The notes: generated by a model not told the origin, from the sequence alone. A DNA stretch of 64,000 nt from Clostridium sp. AF15-31 (GCF_003461625.1 NZ_QTXL01000002.1:99992-163991); one strand, 5' to 3'; shown: positions 52,064-63,077, counted from the first letter of the stretch. A program made the numbers and translations.

Positions 52064-54479
52064 ACACGAATTTAGACAACTGTTCAATGAGAAAATACTG
52101 ATCTTAGATGGAGCAACCGGAACAAATCTGATGAATGCAGGCATGCCGCTTGGTGTATGTCCGGAAAAATACATCCTTGAGCATAAGAAAGTTATGCTGG
52201 AACTTCAGACGTCGTATCTGAATGCAGGCACAGATATCTTATATGCTCCGACATTTACCTGTAATCGTTTAAAACTTCGTGAATATGGATTGGAAACTGA
52301 TCTCTATCAGATGAATATGGATCTGGTAGCTCTGTCAAAGCAGGCCGTTGCCGAGTGCGGGCATGGTTATGTCGCAGGTGATCTTACCATGACAGGTGAG
52401 ATGCTGTATCCGATGGGAAAACTTCAGTTTGAAGAGCTGGTTGATATCTATAAAGAACAGATCAAAGTTCTTGTTGAGGCGGGTTGTGATCTTCTTGTTG
52501 TAGAAACAATGATGAGCCTTGCCGAAACCAGAGCTGCTGTGATCGCTGCAAATGAGATCTGTGATCTCCCTATCATGGCGAGCCTTACATTTAACGAGGA
52601 CGGAAGAACCTTGTATGGAACGGATCCGGTAACCGCGGTCAATGTATTACAGAATCTTGGCGTGGATGCAATAGGTGTAAACTGTTCCACAGGACCGGAC
52701 AAGATGACAGAGCTTGTGGCTGCCATGAAAGAGGTAGCATTTGTCCCTGTATTTGCGAAGCCGAATGCCGGTATGCCTGAACTTGTGGATGGTAAAAGTG
52801 TATATGCCATGACACCGGAAACCTTTGCAGAAGATATGAAGATGATCATAGAAGCAGGAGCCGGTATGGTCGGCGGCTGCTGCGGAACAACTCCTGCCCA
52901 TATCAAAGCACTTTCCGATATGGCAAAGACAATGGATATTCCTGAGATATCAGACAAGAAAGAACGTTTGCTATCATCAGAACGCATGACAAGACAGATC
53001 AACTTAGATGGTTCTTTTATGGTAGTTGGAGAACGAATCAATCCAACCGGTAAGAAGAAACTGCAGGCGGAGCTTCGGGAAGGAGTTCTCGATACTGTTA
53101 TGACGATGGCAGAAGAACAGATGGAAAAGGGTGCATCAATCCTTGATATCAATGTCGGCATGAATGGTATTGATGAGAAAGAAATGATGGTAAGGGTTGT
53201 ATATGAGGTGTCACAGGCAGTGAATCTTCCGTTATGTATTGATTCCAGTAACCCTGCTGTTATCGAAGCGGCACTTCGTATCTATCCGGGACGTGCACTT
53301 GTGAATTCTGTATCTCTGGAAAAGGTAAAAATGCAGGAGATCCTTCCGTTGGTCAGAAAATATGGTGCGATGTTCATTCTGCTTCCGCTTTCTGATGAGG
53401 GACTTCCAAAGGACAGTGATGAAAAAGAAAGCATTATACATACAGTTCTGGATGCTGCTTATAAGATGGGCTTTCAGAAAGAGGATGTTGTGGTCGATGG
53501 TCTGGTTGCAACAGTCGGAGCAGAGAAAGCTGCTGCTGTCAACTGCCTGAAAACAATCCGTTATTGTCATGATATGGGGCTTGCTACGATATGCGGACTT
53601 TCGAATATCTCATTTGGATTGCCGGAGCGTATGTTTGTAAATGCAGCTTTTCTTACGATGGCGATCCAGAATGGTCTTACGATGGCAATTGCAAATCCGT
53701 CACAGACCATGCTTATGAATATGGCATATGCATCGGATATGCTTCTTAACAAAGACGAAGGAGATATCCGGTATATCCAGAATGTAAAACCTCTCGGGAT
53801 CACAACGGCTGCACCTGTACAGAATGGAGGCAGTCAGGAGGATGAAAAAGAAAAAAGTGTTATCTACACAGATGTTGTAAAAGGAAATAAAAGAAATATT
53901 ACAGAAGATGTCAAAAAAGAACTAGAACAGGGGATAGATCCGCAGAAGATTATTGATGATGAGCTGATTCCGGCAATTAACCGTGTTGGAAAATTATTTG
54001 AACAGAAAAAATACTTTCTGCCACAGTTAATCGCCAGTGCAGAGACGATGGAGCTTGCGATCAATCATATCACACCACTTATCGTACGGGAGGATGATGG
54101 AAAGTCAATGCCTGCGATCGTGGTTGCTACCGTAGAGGGAGATATCCATGATATCGGAAAGAATCTGGTTGTCCTGATGCTTCGAAACTACGGATTCCCA
54201 GTTATCGATCTTGGAAAAGATGTACCTGCGGATGTGATCGTTGATGCAGCCATAGAAAATGATGCCAAGGTCATCGGACTTTCGGCACTGATGACAACAA
54301 CTATGATGAAAATGGTGGATGTCGTGGAACTGGTAAAAGCAAAAAATCTGGATATTAAGGTCGTTATCGGCGGCGCTGTTATCACAGAGAGCTTTGCTGA
54401 GGAGATTCATGCAGATGGTTATTCAGAGGATGCGGCAGAATGTGTTCAGGTTGTAAAAAGATTGCTTGATATTGAGTAA
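52056..54479 (+). CDS. metH: Cobalamin-dependent methionine synthase, three-module form without reactivation domain
   Basis: Transfers methyl from methyl-tetrahydrofolate to homocysteine through cobalamin. 807 residues. Homocysteine module (about 1-300) with zinc cysteines in '[10 protein letters not shown]' and '[10 protein letters not shown]'; methyl-folate module (about 315-580) with '[14 protein letters not shown]' and 'DINVGMNG'; cobalamin module (about 595-807) with '[13 protein letters not shown]' (His that ligates cobalt) and '[11 protein letters not shown]'. The C-terminal SAM-binding reactivation domain of E. coli MetH is missing, as in many Clostridia, so a separate reactivation protein must exist elsewhere. 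It overlaps rnhA. Confidence 0.94.
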   Translation: MNKHEFRQLFNEKILILDGATGTNLMNAGMPLGVCPEKYILEHKKVMLELQTSYLNAGTDILYAPTFTCNRLKLREYGLETDLYQMNMDLVALSKQAVAECGHGYVAGDLTMTGEMLYPMGKLQFEELVDIYKEQIKVLVEAGCDLLVVETMMSLAETRAAVIAANEICDLPIMASLTFNEDGRTLYGTDPVTAVNVLQNLGVDAIGVNCSTGPDKMTELVAAMKEVAFVPVFAKPNAGMPELVDGKSVYAMTPETFAEDMKMIIEAGAGMVGGCCGTTPAHIKALSDMAKTMDIPEISDKKERLLSSERMTRQINLDGSFMVVGERINPTGKKKLQAELREGVLDTVMTMAEEQMEKGASILDINVGMNGIDEKEMMVRVVYEVSQAVNLPLCIDSSNPAVIEAALRIYPGRALVNSVSLEKVKMQEILPLVRKYGAMFILLPLSDEGLPKDSDEKESIIHTVLDAAYKMGFQKEDVVVDGLVATVGAEKAAAVNCLKTIRYCHDMGLATICGLSNISFGLPERMFVNAAFLTMAIQNGLTMAIANPSQTMLMNMAYASDMLLNKDEGDIRYIQNVKPLGITTAAPVQNGGSQEDEKEKSVIYTDVVKGNKRNITEDVKKELEQGIDPQKIIDDELIPAINRVGKLFEQKKYFLPQLIASAETMELAINHITPLIVREDDGKSMPAIVVATVEGDIHDIGKNLVVLMLRNYGFPVIDLGKDVPADVIVDAAIENDAKVIGLSALMTTTMMKMVDVVELVKAKNLDIKVVIGGAVITESFAEEIHADGYSEDAAECVQVVKRLLDIE

Positions 54480-54486
54480 TTCTTCG

Positions 54487-54515
54487 TTGACAATAATTGA
54501 CAAGATAACTATAAT
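54487..54515 (+). promoter_or_regulatory. Perfect consensus sigma-A promoter for the second ilvN
   Basis: TTGACA (54487-54492), 17-nt spacer, TATAAT (54510-54515), immediately after the metH stop. A second TTGACA (54498) lies inside the spacer. Confidence 0.88.
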
Positions 54516-54581
54516 AAAACAAGGATTTGTGCTGTATTGATTATACAGCCGTTTCATAGGTTTGAAAGGTGGTACTTATTG

Positions 54582-55070
54582 ATGGATAATATAGTTTTGT
54601 CACTTCTTGTAGATAATACATCAGGTGTACTGAGCAGAGTTTCAGGTTTATTCAGCCGCAGAGGTTATAATATCGACAGCGTTACGGTAGGTGTTACGGA
54701 GAATCCTGCATATTCCAGAATGACTGTAGCAGTAAGCGGAGATAATGCAAGTCTGAGCCAGATCAAGAAACAGTTGAATAAGCTCGAGGATGTCGTAGAG
54801 ATCGTTGAACTGGAGCCGGGCAAATCAGTATGCAGAGAGCTTGTACTCGTAAAGGTAAGAAGTGATAAGGATACCCGTCAGGATATCATGTCCATTGCAA
54901 ATATATTCCGAGCAAACATCGTTGATGTTTCAAAAGGTTCCATGATCATTGAGCTAACAGGTGCAACCTCGAAGTGTGAAGCATTTCTCGGACTGTTAGA
55001 TGGATTTGAGATCATTGAACTGGTTCGTACCGGTCTGACAGGACTGGTGAGAGGTCAGCGTCAGGATTAA
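54582..55070 (+). CDS. ilvN: Acetolactate synthase small subunit, ilvC-linked copy
   Basis: ACT-domain regulatory subunit, 162 residues from ATG 54582 (AAAGGTGG 9 nt before; the frame is open from 54537). 'VLSLLVDNTSGVLSRVSGLF', 'RRGYNIDSVTVGVTENPAYS' and 'QIKKQLNKLEDVVEIVEL' are typical of IlvH/IlvN. It is only moderately similar to the copy at 43170 and looks closer to the canonical form ('RELVLVKV', 'IELVRTGLTGLVRGQ'). It is transcribed from a perfect consensus promoter, ahead of ilvC. Confidence 0.94.
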   Translation: MDNIVLSLLVDNTSGVLSRVSGLFSRRGYNIDSVTVGVTENPAYSRMTVAVSGDNASLSQIKKQLNKLEDVVEIVELEPGKSVCRELVLVKVRSDKDTRQDIMSIANIFRANIVDVSKGSMIIELTGATSKCEAFLGLLDGFEIIELVRTGLTGLVRGQRQD

Positions 55071-55100
55071 TCATGTGCATCTTATTTAACTATTGATAGA

Positions 55101-55129
55101 TTGATTGCAATTATGCAGTTAATTATTAT
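55101..55129 (+). promoter_or_regulatory. Promoter of ilvC
   Basis: TTGATT (55101-55106), 17-nt spacer, TATTAT (55124-55129), 32 nt before the ATG. ilvC can also be reached from the ilvN promoter. Confidence 0.6.
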
Positions 55130-55131
55130 AA

Positions 55132-56184
<1,053 letters not shown>

Positions 56185-56222
56185 TCTGAAGTAAATATAT
56201 TTTATTTTATATAATAACAGGA

Positions 56223-56261
56223 GCAGATTTTATGTTTTCGGACGTAAGATCTGCTTTTGTT
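56223..56261 (+). terminator. Terminator of ilvC
   Basis: AGCAGATTTTATGT (56223-56236) pairs with ACGTAAGATCTGCT (56243-56256), 14 positions with two wobbles, then a T-rich tail that merges into the greA promoter. Confidence 0.8.
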
Positions 56262-56288
56262 GTATCCAAAAATGTTTTGTGCTATACT
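56260..56288 (+). promoter_or_regulatory. Promoter of greA
   Basis: TTGTAT (56260-56265), 17-nt spacer, TATACT (56283-56288) with extended TGC. Confidence 0.7.
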
Positions 56289-56321
56289 GTTAGCAAAAAT
56301 GTGAACAGGGTGGTTGGTTTT

Positions 56322-56819
56322 ATGTTTAATCAGTTAACAGAATCTGACATCAAGAAGATGGAAGAAGAAATCGAATATAGAAAAGTAGTAGTTCGAAAAG
56401 AAAAGCTGGAAGCTGTAAAGGAAGCAAGAGCACAGGGCGACCTGAGTGAGAATTTCGAGTATTATGCAGCGAAGAAGGATAAGAATGCGAATGAAAAAAG
56501 AATCCGTTATCTGGATCGTATGGTAAGAACTGCTGAGATCATAAAAGATGAATCAGCAGATGATGAAGTAGGTTTGAATAATACTGTTCGTGTTTATTTT
56601 GAAGAAGATGATGAAGAAGATACTTATCGTATCGTAACGACAGTCCGCGAAGATGTATTAAATGGTATTATCAGCAATATATCTCCGATGGGGAAAGCAT
56701 TGCTTGGTCATAAAGTCGGTGACCGTGTAGAGGTTGTTCCTGGAAAGGGCGACCCTTTCCATATTGTGATACGGGAGATTGTTAAGACAACCGATGAATC
56801 CCTGGATCATATTCGATAG
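56322..56819 (+). CDS. greA: Transcription elongation factor GreA
   Basis: Rescues backtracked RNA polymerase by stimulating transcript cleavage. 165 residues from ATG 56322. The frame is open from 56232, but that lies upstream of the predicted promoter's -10. The N-terminal coiled coil carries the acidic tip 'ARAQGDLSENFEYYAAKKDK' and the C-terminal FKBP-like domain includes 'SPMGKALLGHKVGDRVEV'. A GGGTGG site precedes the start. It is followed by the membrane zinc-finger gene. Confidence 0.94.
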   Translation: MFNQLTESDIKKMEEEIEYRKVVVRKEKLEAVKEARAQGDLSENFEYYAAKKDKNANEKRIRYLDRMVRTAEIIKDESADDEVGLNNTVRVYFEEDDEEDTYRIVTTVREDVLNGIISNISPMGKALLGHKVGDRVEVVPGKGDPFHIVIREIVKTTDESLDHIR

Positions 56820-56861
56820 AAGATAAAAATATACGGACAGGATGAAGAAGGTGACAGTCAG

Positions 56862-57470
56862 ATGACATGTTTGGAAGCACAATCAAAGATCATGGCATTC
56901 ATAGAGAACAAACTCCCGGACGATGAATTGAAGGAGTTTATTAAGCATGTCAAAAATTGTGAAAACTGTTCGGAAGAATTGGAAATCTACTATACCTTGA
57001 TCGTTGGTATGAAAGAATTGGACAATGAAGAAAATCTTTCCACGAACTTCAAAAAGGAACTGGATGATAAGCTGGATGAAGAAATGACACGTATGACAGC
57101 CGTTAAACGAATTGCAACCTCTACAATTGTTCTGGTTTTGGCTGCAATTGTGATCGGACTTGTATGGGTATATAGTGGAGTTCTGGAAAAAGTATATCAT
57201 TATGAGCAGAATGCCAAACAGAAATCGCAGACAGAATATTATTATAGTGATACTTTTGGAGAAAAGCTGTTTTTTGACAATAAATATATGATCGAATATC
57301 TGGAGAAAATTTTATATAAAAAGGATGATCTTCCCGGAACCAGTGATAAAAACGTACAGTTTATGGATAAAATAAAGAGATATAACCAGACACACAAAAA
57401 CTATCTGGAAGTCGCCGAAGAAACGGCAGAGAAGGACGATTTGGAAAATGAAGAAAATATTATTAATTGA
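56862..57470 (+). CDS. Membrane protein with anti-sigma-type zinc finger
   Basis: 202 residues. The N-terminal part 'MTCLEAQSKIMAFIENKLPD' and 'HVKNCENCSEELEIYY' form a zf-HC2-like (ZAS) motif, His-x3-Cys-x2-Cys with an earlier Cys3. One membrane helix (about 88-108) and an external charged domain of about 90 residues follow. Anti-sigma factors of this layout hold ECF sigma factors, but no sigma gene lies next to it. Its end overlaps polA by 23 nt. It could be a structural relic or a regulator acting on a sigma factor elsewhere. Confidence 0.75.
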   Translation: MTCLEAQSKIMAFIENKLPDDELKEFIKHVKNCENCSEELEIYYTLIVGMKELDNEENLSTNFKKELDDKLDEEMTRMTAVKRIATSTIVLVLAAIVIGLVWVYSGVLEKVYHYEQNAKQKSQTEYYYSDTFGEKLFFDNKYMIEYLEKILYKKDDLPGTSDKNVQFMDKIKRYNQTHKNYLEVAEETAEKDDLENEENIIN

Positions 57471-60084
57471 TGGACACAGTATATTAAACCGTGCATTCTA
57501 TGGTCTGCCGGATCTCACAAACTATGAAGGACTGCATACAAATGCAGTTCTTGGTTTTCTTAATATTATATTTAAGATCATGGACGAGGAAAAGCCGGAT
57601 CATATGTGTGTAGCATTTGATGTGCATGAACCGACATTCCGTCATCTGAAATACAGCGCATATAAAGGAACCAGAAAGCCGATGCCGGAGGAACTTCGTG
57701 AACAAGTTCCGCTTATGAAAGAAGTGCTTACAGCTATGCATGTCACGATTGTGGAAAAAGGCGGTTATGAGGCAGATGATATCATTGGTACGATATCAAG
57801 GATGGCAGAACGAAATGGCTATGCAACTGTGATTGTATCGGGTGACAGAGATCTTCTGCAGCTTGCAACAGATACGATCCTTGTGCGGATCCCAAAAACA
57901 AAAGCAAGCGGCACAACGATAGAAAATTATTATGCAAAGGATGTTGTTGAGGCATATGGTGTTACACCGGTTCAGTTTATAGATATGAAGGGGCTTATGG
58001 GCGATACCTCTGATAATATTCCCGGAGTTCCGGGAATCGGAGAAAAGACAGCGGCAAAGCTGATGATTGAATACGGAAGCATGGAGAATATTCTGGATCA
58101 TCTGGATACGGTAAAGCCTCCGCGTGTTCAGAAGAATCTGACCGAGAACATGGATCTTGCAGTTATGTCAAAGGATCTTGCAACGATCAAACTGGACTGC
58201 GAGCTGGATGTTTCTCTGGATGAAATGACGATTGAATCATTATTCAATGATGATTCATATAAGATTTTTAAAAGATTAGGCTTTAACAGTCTGTTAAAAA
58301 AGTTTGGCACAGTGACAGAGACGACGGAGATCAATCCGGTTATCACCTTGCTTGAAACAACGGAGCAGATAGATGGTTTTCTTGCCGATAAGATGAAAAA
58401 TATAGATAAGATCGGTTTATATCCAATCTGCAAGGATGGAACCTTATTCGGGCTGTCTGCTGCCATATCTGATAAAGAGGTCTATATTTTGTCGAATCTG
58501 AATGGAATGGAGCATGACAGACTGACAGAGAATATAGTATCAGCCACCAGGAACGGTATGCAGATCGATATTCTGGATTTAAAGGAAGCATTGTCAGTCT
58601 TTCCGTTTGATGAGAGTGATACAAAGGTGCATGATATCGGTGTAGCGGCATATCTCTTAAATCCGATGGAGGATGTATATTCCTATGATGCGGTCGCAAG
58701 GGATTATCTTGGTGCAACACTGCCGTCTGAAAAAGAACTGGTTGGAAAAGATGAACTGAATCTGTTCTCTTTTGCAAATGAAACCTTTCAGAAATTATTT
58801 GCATATAAGGCGTTGATCCCATATCTTGTAGGTGATCTTCTGATGGAACATCTGGAAAAACAGGAGATGTTTACCCTCTATAATGAGATCGAGATGCCAA
58901 CGGTATATACACTTTATGATATGGAGTACCGGGGAATCAGGGTTGACCGAAAAGCTTTGGATGATTACAGCGTAAAGCTGCAGAGCAGGATCGACGAACT
59001 GCATACTGATATCATCGGTTATGCAGGAAAAGAGTTTAATATTAATTCGCCAAAACAGTTAGGTGTTATTTTATTTGAAGATATGGGACTTTCCGGTGGT
59101 AAGAAGACCAAGACCGGATACAGCACCAGCGTTGATGTGCTGGAAAAGATAAAGAATGACCATCCAATCATACCTGCGATACTGGAATATCGTCAGCTTA
59201 CAAAGCTGAATTCCACTTATGCGCAGGGATTGACGGCATATATATCAGAAGATGGCAGGATTCACGGAACCTTTAACCAGACGATCACAGCGACCGGCCG
59301 TATCAGTTCGACTGATCCGAACCTCCAGAATATTCCTATGAAACTGGAACTTGGCAGACTGATTCGCAAGGCATTTATTCCGGAGGATGGATATGTATTT
59401 GTAGATGCTGATTATTCTCAGATTGAACTTCGTGTACTTGCTCATTTGTCCGGAGATCAGGTTATGCAGAATGCCTTTCTGAATCATGTAGATATCCATG
59501 CAACGACAGCTTCTGAGGTGTTCGATGTTCCGATCGATCAGGTAACATCCTTGCAGAGAAGAAATGCAAAGGCAGTTAACTTCGGTATTGTTTATGGGAT
59601 CAGTGCATTTGGTTTGTCGGAGGATCTTGGAATATCCAGAAAAGAAGCGGCTGATTATATTGAGAAATATTTTGCAACCTATAAGAATATAAAGTCATTC
59701 CTTGACCGTCAGGTGGAAGAAGCAAAAGCAGATGGTGTTGTGCGGACGATGTTCGGTCGTATCCGTCCTGTACCGGAGCTTCGGTCTTCAAATTTCATGA
59801 CCAGAAGCTTTGGTGAACGTGTTGCAATGAATTCGCCGATTCAGGGAACGGCGGCAGATATTATTAAGATTGCTATGTTCCGTGTGAATATGGAACTTAA
59901 AAAACGAGGACTGAAATCCCGCCTGATCTTACAGATCCATGATGAACTTCTGGTAGAGACTGCAAAGGATGAGATTGACATTGTAAAAGAGATCATGGAA
60001 AAGGAAATGATGGGTGCAGCCGACATGGCAGTACCGCTTGAGATCGGTATCAGTGAAGGAGATAACTGGTATGATGCGAAATAA
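57448..60084 (+). CDS. polA: DNA polymerase I
   Basis: Repair and Okazaki-fragment polymerase. 878 residues. The 5'-3' exonuclease domain (about 1-290) has 'LLIDGHSILNRAFYG', 'EADDIIGTI', 'VSGDRDLLQL' and 'GDTSDNIPGVPGIGEKTA'. A 3'-5' exonuclease-like domain (about 300-470) lacks the first Asp-x-Glu metal pair ('IGLYPICKDGTLFG' at that position), so proofreading is probably absent. The polymerase domain (about 485-878) has 'VFVDADYSQIELRVLAHLSG' (motif A), 'RRNAKAVNFGIVYGIS' (motif B) and 'LQIHDELLVE' (motif C), all intact. The start overlaps the previous gene. Confidence 0.96.
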   Translation: MKKILLIDGHSILNRAFYGLPDLTNYEGLHTNAVLGFLNIIFKIMDEEKPDHMCVAFDVHEPTFRHLKYSAYKGTRKPMPEELREQVPLMKEVLTAMHVTIVEKGGYEADDIIGTISRMAERNGYATVIVSGDRDLLQLATDTILVRIPKTKASGTTIENYYAKDVVEAYGVTPVQFIDMKGLMGDTSDNIPGVPGIGEKTAAKLMIEYGSMENILDHLDTVKPPRVQKNLTENMDLAVMSKDLATIKLDCELDVSLDEMTIESLFNDDSYKIFKRLGFNSLLKKFGTVTETTEINPVITLLETTEQIDGFLADKMKNIDKIGLYPICKDGTLFGLSAAISDKEVYILSNLNGMEHDRLTENIVSATRNGMQIDILDLKEALSVFPFDESDTKVHDIGVAAYLLNPMEDVYSYDAVARDYLGATLPSEKELVGKDELNLFSFANETFQKLFAYKALIPYLVGDLLMEHLEKQEMFTLYNEIEMPTVYTLYDMEYRGIRVDRKALDDYSVKLQSRIDELHTDIIGYAGKEFNINSPKQLGVILFEDMGLSGGKKTKTGYSTSVDVLEKIKNDHPIIPAILEYRQLTKLNSTYAQGLTAYISEDGRIHGTFNQTITATGRISSTDPNLQNIPMKLELGRLIRKAFIPEDGYVFVDADYSQIELRVLAHLSGDQVMQNAFLNHVDIHATTASEVFDVPIDQVTSLQRRNAKAVNFGIVYGISAFGLSEDLGISRKEAADYIEKYFATYKNIKSFLDRQVEEAKADGVVRTMFGRIRPVPELRSSNFMTRSFGERVAMNSPIQGTAADIIKIAMFRVNMELKKRGLKSRLILQIHDELLVETAKDEIDIVKEIMEKEMMGAADMAVPLEIGISEGDNWYDAK

Positions 60085-60754
60085 AGATGAGATGCTGATC
60101 CTTGGACTAACAGGAGGCATTGGTTGCGGAAAGACAGCAGTTCTTACGATATTAAAGGAAGAATATGATGCATATATAATAGAAGCAGACCGTCTGGCAC
60201 ATGAGTTGATGGAACCCGGAAAAACGGTTTATCAGGGAATTGTGGATGCATTTGGTATGGAGGTTTTGATGGATACTGATATAGATATATCTGCACCTGC
60301 TGAAGGAAATGCAGTGACAGACAACGGTCAATCAACGGTTAACCGCTCGATTGACAGAAAGAAGCTTGGAGATATCGTATTCCACGATAAAGATAAGCTG
60401 GCTTTGCTGAACAGTATCTCACATCCGTTAGTGAAAGAAGAAATCCTGCACCGGATTGAGGAACAGAAGGATGCCGGAAAAAAGCTGTTCGTGATTGAAG
60501 CTGCTTTGCTGATTCAGGATGGATATAAGAGTATCTGTGATAAGATGTGCTATGTCTATGCAGACTTGGATGTCCGGATATCCAGACTCTGCGAATATCG
60601 TGGCTTTACCAAAGAACGAGCGCAGGCGGTTATCGATTCACAGGAGTCGGAAGCTTTTTATCTGGAAGCCTGCGACTATAAGATTGATAATTCCGGGTCG
60701 CTTGAAAATACGAAAAAAGACTTGAAGCACATATTAGATGAATGTAGAATATAA
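60071..60754 (+). CDS. coaE: Dephospho-CoA kinase
   Basis: Last step of CoA synthesis. 227 residues from ATG 60071 (AAGGAG at 60056-60061, inside polA); the frame also runs back to 60014. P-loop 'GLTGGIGCGKTAVL', substrate motif 'EADRLAHELMEPGK', lid region 'HPLVKEEILHRI' and 'FVIEAALLIQDGY' are present. An insertion of about 25 residues (around 'DTDIDISAPAEGNAVTDNG') sits where most CoaE proteins have a short turn. It overlaps polA by 14 nt. Confidence 0.93.
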   Translation: MMRNKDEMLILGLTGGIGCGKTAVLTILKEEYDAYIIEADRLAHELMEPGKTVYQGIVDAFGMEVLMDTDIDISAPAEGNAVTDNGQSTVNRSIDRKKLGDIVFHDKDKLALLNSISHPLVKEEILHRIEEQKDAGKKLFVIEAALLIQDGYKSICDKMCYVYADLDVRISRLCEYRGFTKERAQAVIDSQESEAFYLEACDYKIDNSGSLENTKKDLKHILDECRI

Positions 60755-60866
60755 TGTGTTGTCTGACACATAAAGATTCAAGCAGATAACTGTATAAATA
60801 AATTATGTTATATACGACAGGCGTTGTGCCGGTCAGAACAAAATATATAAAGTGAGGATATTTAAT

Positions 60867-62054
60867 ATGAAGGTTTTAGTTATTAACTGTGGCAGTTCAT
60901 CGTTGAAGTATCAGTTGATCGATTCTGATACAGAAGAACTTCTTGCAAAGGGCTTATGTGAACGTATCGCTGTAGATGGAAGACTTACCCATACAACGAC
61001 AGGAAAAGAGAAATATACAAAGGATCTTCCTATGCCGGATCATAATGCAGCAGTCAGTTATGTATTAGAAGCATTAACAGATAAAGAGACAGGTGCGATC
61101 ACTGATCTGTCCGAGATCGATGCGGTAGGTCACAGAATCGTACATGGTGGTGAGAAATTTGCCAAGTCTGTTGTGATTACAGATGAAGTAATTGCTGCGA
61201 TTGAAGAATGTAACGATCTTGCGCCATTACATAATCCGGCAAACCTGATCGGGATTCGTGCATGCCAGAAGCTGATGCCGGGTGTTCCGAATGTCGGTGT
61301 ATTTGATACAGCGTTTCATCAGACAATGCCGGATAAAGCATATATCTATGGTATTCCTTATGAATATTATACAGACTATAAGATTAGAAGATATGGTTTC
61401 CACGGCACAAGCCACAGCTTTGTATCAAAGAGAACAGCAGAGCTTCTTGGAAAAAATATCGAAGATACAAAGATCATCGTATGTCATCTTGGCAATGGTT
61501 CCAGTATTACAGCGGTTAAGGGTGGAAAATCAGTAGATACAACCATGGGTCTGACACCGCTTGCAGGTGTGATCATGGGAACAAGATCCGGTGATATCGA
61601 TCCTGCCATTATCGAATTTCTTGCAAACAAGACAGGAAAGAATATCGATGAGATCAATACGATCTTAAATAAAAAGTCCGGTGTTTATGGTCTCTCCGGT
61701 GGATTCAGTGATTTCAGAGATCTCGGCAAGGGTATGGAAGAAGGAAATGACAGATGTCGTCTTGCACTTGATGTATTTGCATATGGTGTCAAGAAGTATA
61801 TCGGTGCATATGCCGCAGCAATGGGTGGAGTAGACGCGATTGCATTTACAGCCGGTATCGGTGAGAATAATCCATATGTCAGAAACCTTGCAATGTCAGA
61901 TATGGAATACATGGGTATCACGATCGATCAGGAAGCAAACAAGGTTATGGGAGATGAAAAGCTGATCTCCACACCGGATTCCAAGGTAAAGGTATTTGTA
62001 GTTCCTACAAATGAGGAGCTTGCGATTGCCAGAGAGACTGTTGCTTTAGTGTAA
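60867..62054 (+). CDS. ackA: Acetate kinase
   Basis: Makes ATP from acetyl phosphate, giving acetate as a fermentation product. 395 residues from ATG 60867; a GTG at 60852 is in frame but belongs to the GTGAGG ribosome site. '[17 protein letters not shown]' (first phosphate loop), '[11 protein letters not shown]', '[10 protein letters not shown]', '[11 protein letters not shown]', '[20 protein letters not shown]' and '[13 protein letters not shown]' are diagnostic. No pta gene is next to it in this window; the 112-nt gap before it holds only weak promoter-like and hairpin sequences. Confidence 0.96.
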   Translation: MKVLVINCGSSSLKYQLIDSDTEELLAKGLCERIAVDGRLTHTTTGKEKYTKDLPMPDHNAAVSYVLEALTDKETGAITDLSEIDAVGHRIVHGGEKFAKSVVITDEVIAAIEECNDLAPLHNPANLIGIRACQKLMPGVPNVGVFDTAFHQTMPDKAYIYGIPYEYYTDYKIRRYGFHGTSHSFVSKRTAELLGKNIEDTKIIVCHLGNGSSITAVKGGKSVDTTMGLTPLAGVIMGTRSGDIDPAIIEFLANKTGKNIDEINTILNKKSGVYGLSGGFSDFRDLGKGMEEGNDRCRLALDVFAYGVKKYIGAYAAAMGGVDAIAFTAGIGENNPYVRNLAMSDMEYMGITIDQEANKVMGDEKLISTPDSKVKVFVVPTNEELAIARETVALV

Positions 62055-62093
62055 CAAAAAAGAAAATATGGCAAAAAATATGTGATTTTATCG

Positions 62094-62122
62094 TTGACAA
62101 AGAGTATTCAAATATGTATAAT
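62094..62122 (+). promoter_or_regulatory. Perfect consensus promoter for yceD-rpmF
   Basis: TTGACA (62094-62099), 17-nt spacer, TATAAT (62117-62122). Confidence 0.88.
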
Positions 62123-62150
62123 AACCAATGTGCGATTTTTAGGAGATATT

Positions 62151-62666
62151 ATGTTAATTGATTTATCAGAGATTTTATCGACAGAAGGACAGGTAAAAGA
62201 CTACGATGTTATATCTGAATTGAAGGAATTTTCTTTCAACGGAAATGTGTATGTGGTCGATAATGTAAAGGATTTTCATCTTACCGCCAGAAATGAAGGT
62301 AAGAGAAAAGCAAGTCTTAAGGGCGGCTGTGTTGTCACACTTAAGATGCTATGTGACCGTTGTCTGGATGAAATTACAGAGGATTTTGAAGTGGACATAG
62401 ACGAGATGATCGATATGGCTATCTTTGAAACAGATAAAGTTGATGAGATCGAGGAATTAGATTATCTGGAAGATCACATTATTAATATGGACATGCTTTT
62501 ACAGAAGGAACTAATGACTTTAGTCCCGATGCAGATATTATGCAAAGATGATTGCAAAGGTCTGTGCAAAGTGTGTGGAGCAAATCTGAATCATGAAACA
62601 TGTGATTGTGATGATTTTGTTCCGGATCCAAGATTATCAGTTTTTGCAAACATCTTGAAAGGTTGA
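62151..62666 (+). CDS. yceD: YceD family protein (DUF177)
   Basis: 171 residues from ATG 62151, chosen for TAGGAG before it; the frame is open from 62082, which lies upstream of the promoter. Members of DUF177 are nearly always encoded next to rpmF and are linked to 23S rRNA or ribosome biogenesis. Here 'CVVTLKMLCDRCLDEITEDF' and 'CKDDCKGLCKVCGANLNHE' give Cys pairs that may bind zinc, as in many members. It is followed by rpmF after 13 nt. Confidence 0.92.
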   Translation: MLIDLSEILSTEGQVKDYDVISELKEFSFNGNVYVVDNVKDFHLTARNEGKRKASLKGGCVVTLKMLCDRCLDEITEDFEVDIDEMIDMAIFETDKVDEIEELDYLEDHIINMDMLLQKELMTLVPMQILCKDDCKGLCKVCGANLNHETCDCDDFVPDPRLSVFANILKG

Positions 62667-62679
62667 GGAGGTGTGATTA

Positions 62680-62862
62680 ATGTCAATTTGTCCAAAGAAT
62701 AAGAGTTCAAAGGCCAGAAGAGATAAGCGTAGAGCTAACTGGAAGATGACTGCTCCTGCATTAGTAAAGTGCAGCAAGTGTGGCGAATTAATGGTTCCAC
62801 ATAGAGTATGTAAGAATTGTGGTTCATACAACAAGAAAGAGATTATCTCAGTAGGTGAGTAA
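62680..62862 (+). CDS. rpmF: 50S ribosomal protein L32
   Basis: 60 residues. 'MSICPKNKSSKARRDKRRAN' at the N-terminus and a zinc ribbon 'CSKCGELMVPHRVCKNCG' with four Cys ligands (the zinc-containing C+ form). GAGGAGG precedes the ATG. It lies in the conserved yceD-rpmF-plsX order and ends at a terminator. Confidence 0.96.
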   Translation: MSICPKNKSSKARRDKRRANWKMTAPALVKCSKCGELMVPHRVCKNCGSYNKKEIISVGE

Positions 62863-62872
62863 TTATAAATAG

Positions 62873-62906
62873 AGCTTTCCGAGCGATCGGAAGGCTTTAT
62901 TTTTTT
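62873..62906 (+). terminator. Terminator of yceD-rpmF
   Basis: AGCTTTCCGA (62873-62882) pairs with TCGGAAGGCT (62887-62896), one wobble, GCGA loop, then a long T-run. Confidence 0.9.
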
Positions 62907-62922
62907 GCACCGATATCCCCTG

Positions 62923-62951
62923 TTGACTTTAAGAAAGGCAAAATATATAAT
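62923..62951 (+). promoter_or_regulatory. Promoter of plsX
   Basis: TTGACT (62923-62928), 17-nt spacer, TATAAT (62946-62951). No FapR-type operator was recognised. Confidence 0.75.
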
Positions 62952-62963
62952 AGTTTTGTGCAT

Positions 62964-63077
62964 TTATACGGTCAGAGCAGAGTCCTATTCTGACAAACCC
63001 TGGGGTTGGTCTGTGTAGGAGTCTGGACTCCGATTCGTATAATAAGAAATATGGAAATGCCGGAATAGTTCCGGTAT
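62964..63077 (+). promoter_or_regulatory. Structured 5' leader of plsX (candidate regulatory RNA)
   Basis: A closing stem TTATACG (62964-62970)/CGTATAA (63036-63042) encloses a multi-stem junction: GTCAGA/TCTGAC (62971-62994), AACC-CTGG-GGTT (62996-63007) and GGAGT-CTGG-ACTCC (63018-63031). An alternative pairing GAGTCC (62980)/GGACTC (63025) competes with two of these. A separate 9-bp hairpin (63057-63077) lies just before the ribosome site. Not recognised as a known riboswitch class. Confidence 0.5.

Noticed and set aside
52448..53161. 237-residue minus-strand open frame inside metH
   Set aside because: It is antisense to an intact, well-conserved metH region and has low-complexity Ser/Ile composition typical of a shadow frame.
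62964..63042. tRNA gene in the plsX leader
   Set aside because: A 7-bp closing stem and a 5-bp arm look tRNA-like, but the last arm is 4 nt from the closing stem, loops are 4 nt and there is no anticodon arm or T-loop consensus.
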